Below, piece by piece: positions 1-5,826 of a DNA stretch of 5,941 bases. The first letter of the stretch is position 1. The number at the start of each line of letters is the position of its first letter. The translations under genes were made by a program, and so were the position numbers. The notes beneath the pieces were generated by a model. The model was not told the origin of the DNA, did not search any database, and saw only the letters and a program-made list of their open reading frames with translations. The stretch comes from Desulfuromonas sp. SDB (lineage in GTDB: Bacteria > SDB-A), in NCBI GenBank assembly GCA_001412365.1, contig LKUE01000264.1, positions 1 to 5,941 on the forward strand, read 5' to 3'.

Positions 1-47
1 ACCTGCTGATTACAAATCAGCTGCTCTGCCAACTGAGCTACGCCAGC
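1..47 (-). tRNA. tRNA-Thr (anticodon TGT), 3' part missing at the window edge
   Basis: Read on the minus strand, the gene begins GCTGGCG (acceptor 5' strand, plus-strand 41-47). It continues with a D-arm closed by GCTC/GAGC around AGTTGGCA, then an anticodon arm GCTGA-TTTGTAA-TCAGC. The 7-base loop has the universal T33 and anticodon TGT (plus-strand ACA at 12-14), which reads ACA threonine codons. The variable loop starts with AGGT and the T-arm and 3' acceptor strand lie beyond position 1, so acceptor pairing and an encoded CCA cannot be checked. It lies 77 bp downstream of tRNA-Glu on the same strand and has its own promoter candidate. Confidence 0.93.
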
Positions 48-60
48 AATCGAGCTGAAT

Positions 61-89
61 AAACTAACAATATTTTATATTTTTGTCAA
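61..89 (-). promoter_or_regulatory. Promoter candidate for tRNA-Thr
   Basis: On the minus strand a perfect -35 box TTGACA (89..84) is followed by a 17-bp AT-rich spacer and a weak -10 box TAGTTT (66..61). The mature tRNA 5' end lies 14 bp past the -10 box, so a start site near 54 would leave a short 5' leader for RNase P. The same arrangement occurs at tRNA-Glu, which supports the call. The -10 match is only 3/6, so the tRNA may also be read through from tRNA-Glu. Confidence 0.5.
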
Positions 90-111
90 GATTTATTTTA
101 AAAATCTTGAC
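85..111. repeat. 10-bp perfect inverted repeat between the two tRNA genes
   Basis: GTCAAGATTT (85-94) and its exact reverse complement AAATCTTGAC (102-111) are separated by a 7-base AT-only loop. The left arm overlaps the -35 TTGACA of the tRNA-Thr promoter (89..84), so it could act as an operator. As RNA from the tRNA-Glu transcript it would form a weak hairpin with only 3 G-C pairs. On either strand no T-tract follows the hairpin, so it does not look like an intrinsic terminator. Whether it is functional is inference; AT-rich DNA produces such palindromes fairly often, but 10/10 pairing on a promoter box is notable. Confidence 0.6.
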
Positions 112-124
112 ATGGATATATTAT

Positions 125-196
125 TAGCGGTACGGGGAATCGAACCCCGGTTTGATGGCTGAGAACCACCCGTCCTAACCCCTAGACGATACCGCC
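125..196 (-). tRNA. tRNA-Glu (anticodon CTC)
   Basis: A complete cloverleaf reads on the minus strand. The acceptor strand GGCGGTA pairs with TACCGCT, ending in a G-T wobble. The D-arm starts GTCT. The anticodon arm is GGTGG-TTCTCAG-CCATC with one G-T pair, and the T-arm is CGGGG-TTCGAAT-CCCCG with the standard TTCGAAT loop. The loop gives T33 and anticodon CTC (plus-strand GAG at 161-163), reading GAG glutamate codons. Position 73 is A and no CCA follows, so CCA must be added enzymatically. Bacteria normally also need a TTC isoacceptor for GAA codons, which would be encoded elsewhere. Confidence 0.95.
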
Positions 197-207
197 TTAA
201 GCTCATA

Positions 208-236
208 AATCTATACCAGGTAAGTTATCTTGTCAA
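208..236 (-). promoter_or_regulatory. Promoter candidate for tRNA-Glu
   Basis: On the minus strand a perfect TTGACA (236..231) is followed by a 17-bp spacer and TAGATT (213..208), a 4/6 match to TATAAT. An overlapping TATAGA (215..210) with a 15-bp spacer is a poorer alternative. The mature tRNA 5' end is 12 bp past the -10 box, a typical distance for a short tRNA leader. The spacing and box types mirror those of the tRNA-Thr promoter. Confidence 0.6.
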
Positions 237-294
237 TAGCTTTTATTGAATAATTTAAACAATTTTTCTGATTAGTAAACATAAGTCCGGAAAA

Positions 295-345
295 ATATCC
301 TAAAATTATTTGACAATAATTTAAAACAAGATATTCTAAAATTAT
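295..345. repeat. Direct repeat pair and palindrome around the sppA promoter
   Basis: ATATCCTAAAATTAT (295-309) recurs as ATATTCTAAAATTAT (331-345), matching at 14 of 15 positions, with 36 bp between starts. The first copy lies immediately upstream of the -35 box; the second covers the -10 box and the start codon. Between them, AAATTATT (303-310) and AATAATTT (315-322) form a perfect 8-bp palindrome around TGAC, overlapping the -35 box TTGACA. This could be a regulator binding region, but the DNA is very AT-rich, so chance similarity is possible. Confidence 0.45.
310..337 (+). promoter_or_regulatory. Promoter candidate for sppA (possibly leaderless)
   Basis: A perfect -35 box TTGACA (310-315) is followed by a 16-bp spacer and TATTCT (332-337), a 4/6 match to TATAAT. 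Transcription from this promoter would start about 7 bp past the -10 box, close to 344, which is the A of the sppA ATG. No Shine-Dalgarno sequence precedes the ATG. A better -10 match, TAAAAT (337-342), would need a 21-bp spacer and would start transcription inside the gene, so I prefer TATTCT. It is divergent from the tRNA-Glu promoter, with about 74 bp between the two -35 boxes. Confidence 0.5.
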
Positions 346-2104
346 GTCAAACGGTAAAAATATCACCATATCAATTATAATATTTTTAGGAATTTTAATT
401 GCGGTTATCTCTGTACTCACTTTAAAATACACTTTTCAGTTTTTTCAGGATTTAACCTTACAAAATCAGCAGGATTACAATACTCTCCACCTTTGTTTAT
501 CCGGAAGCTATCCGGAAGCGCCGACTTTTGATCCCTGGTCATTTTTATCTGACCGGAGAAGCCTAACTGTCGAAGATCTCATTCAATCAATCAATAAGGC
601 TAGTTATGATAATGATATTGATCAAATTTTTATCACCCTCTATCCGGTGGATATCGGCTGGGCTAGAATAAGTGAATTAAGGGAGTGTTTACAGGATTTC
701 AAGTCATCAGGAAAACCAATATATGTCTACATGGAAAATGCCGGAGATAAGGAATACTACCTGGCTAGCGTTGCTGACAGCATTTACCTGTCCCCCACCG
801 GTCAGTTAACTGTTGACGGGCTTTCCGCCACTGTCTTTTTTTATAAAAATTTAATGAACAAGCTGGGGATTGACTGGGAAGTGTTTAAAGCAGGTGATTT
901 TAAAAGTGCTCCCGAAATTTTTACCGACACCGCCATGTCTGAACAGTACCGTGCTTCCATAACCCAACTGCTCACCGAAACTGTTGAATTTTATTTAACT
1001 GAAGTTAATCAAACCAGGGAAAAACAGTTTTTAGTCCCCTTTAAGCAAATACTATCCCAGGGACCTTATCTCTCTGCGAACAAGGCATATCATTACCGCT
1101 TAGTTGATCAGCTGGATACCAAGCAAAATATTATGACCCAGCATCAATTTCAGGGATACTGCATTCAGCCCAGAGATTATCTTTTTTCAAGATGGACCGA
1201 TGTCCCTCCCCCCAAGTCCATTGCCCTGATCTTTGTGGAAGGAGAAATTTTCACCGGAGAAAATGCTTACTCCCCCTTTGGGCTTATCACCGGTAGCCGG
1301 ACCATATCTCAAGCAATTATTGATGCCTCTTTAAATCCTGAAATTAAAGCAATTGTGTTGAGGATTAACAGCCCCGGAGGGGATATTAATGCCGCTTATG
1401 AAATTGGAAAAGCAGTTGAATTAGCCTCTCAAAAAAAACCAGTAGTCGCCTCCATGAGTGACATGGCAGCATCAGGAGGTTACTTTGTAGCGATGTACGC
1501 CGATTTAATCGTGGCTAATCAATTTACTTTAACCGGATCTATTGGCGCATTTTTAATGAAGCCGAATCTGGAAAATTTATTAATTAAAATTGGAGTTACT
1601 GTAGACACAGTTAATACCCATCCTCATTCCAACTTCATGCCTCTATACCGGGATTTAACCGAAAAAGAAAAAGAGATTATCAATAATTCTCTATTGGAAG
1701 CATATAATTTATTTATAACAGAAGTAGCCCGATGCCGCGATCTTGATTCCGCTTATGTTGATTCTGTTGCACAAGGAAGAGTTTGGTCGGGATACCAAGC
1801 TTATAACTTACATTTAGTGGATACCCTGGGGGGATTGGACTTGTCAATCAAACTGGCCAGGGATTTAGCTGAAATACCAATAGATCAATCGGTGGGCATT
1901 ATGCTTTATCCGGAAATGGAATTTAATTTCAAGAAACTGAATACTTATATCCACACTTACACTGATTTATCTAAAATTTTGGCAGGTTTTGTCCATCCTG
2001 ATTATACTGGAGTTATGGATGTCTCCCTGAGAGAGTTATTGTCCTCTGCTCAGTTACAAACTAAAATAAAGTATATCCAGCCAGATTTGATTTGGATCGA
2101 ATAA
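344..2104 (+). CDS. sppA: Signal peptide peptidase SppA, 67-kDa two-domain type
   Basis: This 586-residue membrane-anchored serine protease of family S49 belongs to a family that degrades cleaved signal peptides in the cytoplasmic membrane. Residues 7-27 are a hydrophobic N-terminal anchor. An N-terminal S49-like domain (about 65-290) carries YVYMENAGDKEYYLAS (127-142) and AGDFKSAPE, whose K187 matches the general-base lysine (K209) of E. coli SppA. The C-terminal domain (about 290-530) carries RINSPGGD (340-347), MAASGGYF with nucleophile S377 (S409 in E. coli), GSIGAF, and the family hallmark GRVWSGYQAYNLHLVDTLGG. The 190-residue Lys-Ser spacing compares with 200 in E. coli. The length is close to the E. 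coli enzyme (about 618). Start: the ATG gives a compact N-terminus directly before the anchor, but no ribosome binding site is visible. The stop TAA shares one base with the next ATG, so the two genes are probably co-translated. Confidence 0.93.
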   Translation: MSNGKNITISIIIFLGILIAVISVLTLKYTFQFFQDLTLQNQQDYNTLHLCLSGSYPEAPTFDPWSFLSDRRSLTVEDLIQSINKASYDNDIDQIFITLYPVDIGWARISELRECLQDFKSSGKPIYVYMENAGDKEYYLASVADSIYLSPTGQLTVDGLSATVFFYKNLMNKLGIDWEVFKAGDFKSAPEIFTDTAMSEQYRASITQLLTETVEFYLTEVNQTREKQFLVPFKQILSQGPYLSANKAYHYRLVDQLDTKQNIMTQHQFQGYCIQPRDYLFSRWTDVPPPKSIALIFVEGEIFTGENAYSPFGLITGSRTISQAIIDASLNPEIKAIVLRINSPGGDINAAYEIGKAVELASQKKPVVASMSDMAASGGYFVAMYADLIVANQFTLTGSIGAFLMKPNLENLLIKIGVTVDTVNTHPHSNFMPLYRDLTEKEKEIINNSLLEAYNLFITEVARCRDLDSAYVDSVAQGRVWSGYQAYNLHLVDTLGGLDLSIKLARDLAEIPIDQSVGIMLYPEMEFNFKKLNTYIHTYTDLSKILAGFVHPDYTGVMDVSLRELLSSAQLQTKIKYIQPDLIWIE

Positions 2105-3474
2105 TGAAAAGAAAAGTTTTGCAATTAACTGTTTTTTATTTTTTTTTACTATTCATTTCTTATTCTGAATTGTTTTCCCAAACTTCTCCCGCCTGTAAAA
2201 TTTTCCACAGTCTATATGGTATTGCCCAGTCCAATATAGTCATTGACGACAGCATAGCAATATCATTGTCCTCTTTTACCGGACCGGGAGGAAGAAGGAT
2301 TGAAGAACTGTCAGCTGATCTGAATAATGACGGCAATATTGAAAAAGTGGTGTTTTTAAAGGAAGTAATAAACCAAAAATCAACTCATTACCGCATAGTT
2401 ATAACTGATCAAAATTATATCCCGGTGGACTTGAGCGCATTTTTCCCTCCCTCCGGGAACAATACTCAATTAATTAAAGCCGGACTTCTCCCCCTGGTCC
2501 AAGATGAAATAGGTATTTTTATTGAAGTGGAGGTTAACGATCAGGGATTAAAAAGGTGTTACCAGTATCTGTATACTTTTTCCCAGCAAAATTTATCTTT
2601 ATTTTATTCAGTTACATCCCGGGAGGAAAATACCCAGGGGGGTACAGATCTCCATATTCGCTTCATCAACCACAGTAACTCTATTGCTTTAGTGGAATCT
2701 CCTGAGTTCTGGGTTAACATACCCCCTCAAATAGACTCAAATTTTCACATTTCAAAATGGTCCATTCCCGGAGAAATTTGGTTTGAGCCAAGTTATTTTG
2801 GGTTTCTTCCCTTTCAGTACAAAACCAATTTTCAGGAGTATAGATTAAATCCCACTGAATTATATTATTTCTATTACCTTCCCTCTCAACCTGAAATCTT
2901 TCCCCGAAATTCCTGGATAGATATTCATCAACATCAGCACGACCGTTTAGTAAAATTATGGTCTACTTATCTTGGTTTTCATTTAACCCCGTTTACTACC
3001 GGTTTACAAGAATTTGATCCTTCCTTTAAAGTGATCGGGGGAATTACCGATGATAATATGGAGCTAATTGTATTTATTCAGGATTCAGAAATTCATCCTC
3101 AAAAAGATCTGTTGAGGATTGTTTTAGCATCTCCAGAAGATCCCACTATGATTTTAGATATCAGTGTTTATCCTGATATCAGTAAAAACGATTTTCCAGT
3201 TGAAATCTTTTCATCTATTCCCTCTTCCGGTGATATTATAGCACATTCACTTTCCGCTTCTGATCAGAGATTGATTTTTTTGGTGGAGATACCTTTATCA
3301 GTTTTATCCACAACTGTAGTCAATCCTTTAGAACATTCTGTTCTGCGAGTTTTTTATAAATACAGGGACTATGACCACGACGGCATTATTCATCTTTCCG
3401 CTCCCGGAAAAGCTTCTCTGGAAGATCCCACCTCCTGGGGAAATGTGATAACCGGAAATTTAAATCTTTATTGA
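2104..3474 (+). CDS. Exported protein of unknown function with Asp/Asn-rich loops and an apparent internal duplication
   Basis: I do not recognise this 456-residue protein. A lysine-rich start (MKRK) and a hydrophobic run (5-20) form a signal peptide with likely cleavage after LFS (S25), before Q26. No lipobox is seen. The mature part contains two cysteines only (C31, C152), which could form a disulfide. D72-L-N-N-D76-G-N-I-E80 and D422-Y-D-H-D426-G resemble calcium-binding loops of FG-GAP/dockerin-like proteins. Residues about 70-147 and 309-400 look like two copies of one unit (E80-KVVF / E320-LIVF, then R97-IV / R338-IV, then P107/P347 and P115/P357). The middle is rich in aromatic residues, suggesting beta structure. 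Start: ATG at 2104 gives a typical signal peptide; an in-frame TTG at 2092 would add four residues without a better ribosome site. The TAATG overlap with sppA and the lack of a Shine-Dalgarno suggest termination-reinitiation. A run of nine T (2139-2147) lies in the signal-peptide codons. Confidence 0.82.
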   Translation: MKRKVLQLTVFYFFLLFISYSELFSQTSPACKIFHSLYGIAQSNIVIDDSIAISLSSFTGPGGRRIEELSADLNNDGNIEKVVFLKEVINQKSTHYRIVITDQNYIPVDLSAFFPPSGNNTQLIKAGLLPLVQDEIGIFIEVEVNDQGLKRCYQYLYTFSQQNLSLFYSVTSREENTQGGTDLHIRFINHSNSIALVESPEFWVNIPPQIDSNFHISKWSIPGEIWFEPSYFGFLPFQYKTNFQEYRLNPTELYYFYYLPSQPEIFPRNSWIDIHQHQHDRLVKLWSTYLGFHLTPFTTGLQEFDPSFKVIGGITDDNMELIVFIQDSEIHPQKDLLRIVLASPEDPTMILDISVYPDISKNDFPVEIFSSIPSSGDIIAHSLSASDQRLIFLVEIPLSVLSTTVVNPLEHSVLRVFYKYRDYDHDGIIHLSAPGKASLEDPTSWGNVITGNLNLY

Positions 3475-3547
3475 TACTCACAACCAAAGGATTCAGTTAT
3501 ACTAACATTAAAAACAGCATCTTCCACCATAGGAGATAATTTTAAAT

Positions 3548-3575
3548 TTTACTTTCCACCGGTTTTATGTACAAT
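3548..3575 (+). promoter_or_regulatory. Promoter candidate for glgB
   Basis: Within the 126-bp gap 3475-3600, TTTACT (3548-3553, 4/6 to TTGACA) is followed by a 16-bp spacer and TACAAT (3570-3575, 5/6 to TATAAT). Transcription would start near 3582, giving a leader of about 19 bases that contains the glgB ribosome binding site. A second -10-like box, TATACT (3498-3503), has no -35 at a normal distance (TTGATA at 3471 is 21 bp away). No intrinsic terminator is visible after the preceding gene, so read-through from sppA is also possible. Confidence 0.4.
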
Positions 3576-3588
3576 TCACAATTAACTT

Positions 3589-3593
3589 AAGGA
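3589..3593 (+). promoter_or_regulatory. Ribosome binding site of glgB
   Basis: AAGGA lies 7 bases before the ATG at 3601. It would be 13 bases from the second in-frame ATG at 3607, so it decides in favour of the first. This is a clear site, unlike the two upstream genes, which lack one. Confidence 0.75.
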
Positions 3594-3600
3594 AAAGACA

Positions 3601-5826
3601 ATGGATATGGACACTACCTTAACTGTTGATGAAATCAAGGCTCTGCTGGAAGCAGATGTCTATGATCCTTTTTCCATTCTGGGAATCCACTTAAAAGAAC
3701 ACCTGGGCAACAAGGTGGTAGCAGTTAGAACTTTCCAGCCGGATGCAGACAAACTATGGATTGTAGGTCCGGGAGGCTCAGTACCCGCTAAACAGATTGA
3801 TCCTGCGGGTATATTTGAAGCAATTTATCCTGATCATCATCAAATTTTTCCCTATCAGATAAAAGCTGAATGGAAGGGCATCTCTCATCTCTTCCATGAT
3901 CCCTACCGGCTTCCTCCAGTTCTATCTGATTACGATCTGTATTTATTCAATGAAGGCTCCCACCGCCAAATCTATGACCGCCTGGGAGCGCAGCTAATGG
4001 TGCTGGAATCTATTCAGGGCACTTTGTTTTCAGTTTGGGCTCCCAATGCCCGAAGGGTAAGTGTAGTGGGAGATTTTAATCACTGGGACGGGCGGCGTCA
4101 TATGATGAGGGTTAGGGGAGAAAGCGGAGTATGGGAACTGTTCATACCGGATTTGGGAAAAGACCAGCTATATAAATTCGAGATACTGACCCAACAGAAA
4201 GTGATTACAGTTAGATCTGATCCTCTGGGTTTTTATTTTGAATCCCGTCCAAAAACTGCCGCCTGTATATATAATCATGATCATTACCAATGGCAGGATC
4301 AGAAATGGATAGATAAACGGGACTTATTCCTGAAAAAGCCCATAGCGATTTATGAACTTCATTTGGGCAGCTGGCGGAAAAACTTTTCAACCCCGGGCGA
4401 GCAATATCTGAATTATCAGGAAATTGCCGACCTTTTAATTCCTTATGTAAAAGATTTAGGATTCAATTTTATTGAATTTCTTCCAGTAGCCGAACATCCT
4501 CTGGACGATTCCTGGGGCTATCAGGTTACCGGATACTTTGCCCCCACCAGTAGATTTGGTGACCCTGACGGATTTAAACACCTGGTGGATGAACTCCACC
4601 AAGCAGGGATAGGAGTAATTTTAGACTGGGTTCCCGCCCATTTCCCCAAGGATATTTTTGCTTTAGCTCGCTTTGACGGGACTGCTCTGTATGAACATGA
4701 GGATCCCCGTAAGGGAGAACATTATGACTGGGGGACAATGATATTCAATTACGGAAGGTCGGAGGTTAAATCTTTCCTCATCTCTAATGCTATCTACTGG
4801 CTGGATAAGTTTCATATAGACGGATTAAGAGTTGATGCGGTTGCCTCCATGCTCTATCTTGATTATTCCCGGAAGCAAGGGGAATGGATACCCAATAAGT
4901 ACGGGGGCAATGAAAATATTGAGGCAATTGAATTTTTAAAAGAACTTAATTTCAGCATTTATCAAAAATTTCCCCATACCCTGATGGTAGCCGAAGAGTC
5001 CACCAGCTGGCCCATGGTCAGCCGACCTACTTATCTGGGAGGATTAGGATTTTCCTATAAATGGAATATGGGATGGATGAATGATTTTTTAACCTTTATC
5101 AATAAAGAACCCATCCACCGCAAATATCATTTCAATAATCTCACTTTTTCCCTGCTCTACGCCTTTACGGAAAATTTCATCTTACCTATCTCCCATGATG
5201 AAGTAGTTCACGGCAAGGGCTCACTTATTTCCAAGATGCCCGGGGACTACTGGCAGAAATTTGCCAATACCCGGTTAGCCCTGGGCTATATGTTCGCTCA
5301 TCCCGGAAAAAAATTACTGTTTATGGGCTGTGAAATCGGTCAATGGGATGAATGGAACCATCAAACCAGCATCCAGTGGCATTTACTGGATTATCCGGCA
5401 CATAAAGCTCTTCATCACTTTGTCAGGGATCTGGTTAAGATATATCGGAACCAACCACCACTTTGGGATGATGATTATTCATTCCGGGGTTTTTCCTGGA
5501 TTGACTTCCATGACACCGACAGCAGCGTAGTTTCTTTTATCCGCTGGACTGAAGATCATAGCCAGCATTTGGTGATAGTGGCAAATTTCACCCCGGTGGT
5601 GCGGCATAATTACCGAATCGGGGTTCCCCAGCAGGGAATATATGAGGAAATTTTAAACAGCGACAGCGGTAGTTACTTTGGCAGTAATGTGGGAAATTAC
5701 GGACAGGTAACCGCTGAACCCAAACCTTGGCACCTTCAGCCAAACAGCATGGAAATAACTTTGCCTCCCTTAGGGATTGTTTATTTCAAATTAAAAAATT
5801 ATCAGAACCATGAGGAGGATTTATGA
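3601..5826 (+). CDS. glgB: 1,4-alpha-glucan branching enzyme GlgB
   Basis: This cytoplasmic GH13 enzyme cuts alpha-1,4-glucan chains and rejoins them through alpha-1,6 links, creating branches in glycogen. The 741 residues compare with 728 in E. coli. An N-terminal module (about 15-110, YDPFSILGIH then YPDHHQIFPYQI) precedes a CBM48 domain (about 140-225, FSVWAPNARRVSVVGDFNHW). Next come the bacterial-type YELHLGSW (251-258) and the catalytic barrel: region I DWVPAH (342-347), GLRVDAV with nucleophile D412, MVAEES with acid/base E465, and PISHDEVVHGKGS with D533. These sit exactly 7 residues beyond D335/H340, D405, E458 and D526 of E. coli GlgB, so the core aligns without gaps. A C-terminal beta domain fills about 640-735. 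The enzyme appears complete and active. Start: ATG with AAGGA 7 bases upstream. The stop overlaps the argF start. No other glycogen gene (glgA, glgC, glgP) is visible in this window. Confidence 0.97.
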   Translation: MDMDTTLTVDEIKALLEADVYDPFSILGIHLKEHLGNKVVAVRTFQPDADKLWIVGPGGSVPAKQIDPAGIFEAIYPDHHQIFPYQIKAEWKGISHLFHDPYRLPPVLSDYDLYLFNEGSHRQIYDRLGAQLMVLESIQGTLFSVWAPNARRVSVVGDFNHWDGRRHMMRVRGESGVWELFIPDLGKDQLYKFEILTQQKVITVRSDPLGFYFESRPKTAACIYNHDHYQWQDQKWIDKRDLFLKKPIAIYELHLGSWRKNFSTPGEQYLNYQEIADLLIPYVKDLGFNFIEFLPVAEHPLDDSWGYQVTGYFAPTSRFGDPDGFKHLVDELHQAGIGVILDWVPAHFPKDIFALARFDGTALYEHEDPRKGEHYDWGTMIFNYGRSEVKSFLISNAIYWLDKFHIDGLRVDAVASMLYLDYSRKQGEWIPNKYGGNENIEAIEFLKELNFSIYQKFPHTLMVAEESTSWPMVSRPTYLGGLGFSYKWNMGWMNDFLTFINKEPIHRKYHFNNLTFSLLYAFTENFILPISHDEVVHGKGSLISKMPGDYWQKFANTRLALGYMFAHPGKKLLFMGCEIGQWDEWNHQTSIQWHLLDYPAHKALHHFVRDLVKIYRNQPPLWDDDYSFRGFSWIDFHDTDSSVVSFIRWTEDHSQHLVIVANFTPVVRHNYRIGVPQQGIYEEILNSDSGSYFGSNVGNYGQVTAEPKPWHLQPNSMEITLPPLGIVYFKLKNYQNHEEDL
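5813..5818 (+). promoter_or_regulatory. Ribosome binding site of argF, inside the end of glgB
   Basis: A perfect AGGAGG lies 4 bases before the argF ATG and within the last codons of glgB. It is the strongest ribosome site in the window, so argF can be translated efficiently in its own right as well as by coupling to glgB. Confidence 0.8.

Noticed and set aside
85-111. Inverted repeat as a rho-independent terminator of tRNA-Glu
   Set aside because: The stem has only three G-C pairs and on the minus strand it is followed by an A-rich stretch, not a T-tract.
211-432. Minus-strand open frame of 73 codons
   Set aside because: It runs from inside the sppA start region across the sppA promoter into the tRNA-Glu promoter, has an Ile/Tyr-rich composition expected from AT-rich non-coding DNA, and shows no ribosome binding site or recognisable domain.
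2092-2106. TTG at 2092 as the start of the exported protein
   Set aside because: It only adds MDRI before the natural MKRK signal peptide start, has no Shine-Dalgarno, and the ATG at 2104 gives the common TAATG coupling.
3531-3590. AGGAG at 3531 and a 7-codon frame (ATG 3567 to TAA 3590) as a leader peptide for glgB
   Set aside because: The ATG is more than 30 bases from AGGAG, far beyond working distance, and the frame would lie mostly upstream of the likely transcription start.
3475-3600. Search for a terminator or structured RNA between the exported-protein gene and glgB
   Set aside because: No GC-rich stem followed by a T-tract and no recognisable riboswitch motif was found; only the promoter candidate and ribosome site stand out.
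5330-5530. Plus-strand open frame of 66 codons inside glgB
   Set aside because: It lies wholly within glgB in another frame, where the glgB frame carries conserved family sequence; it is a shadow.
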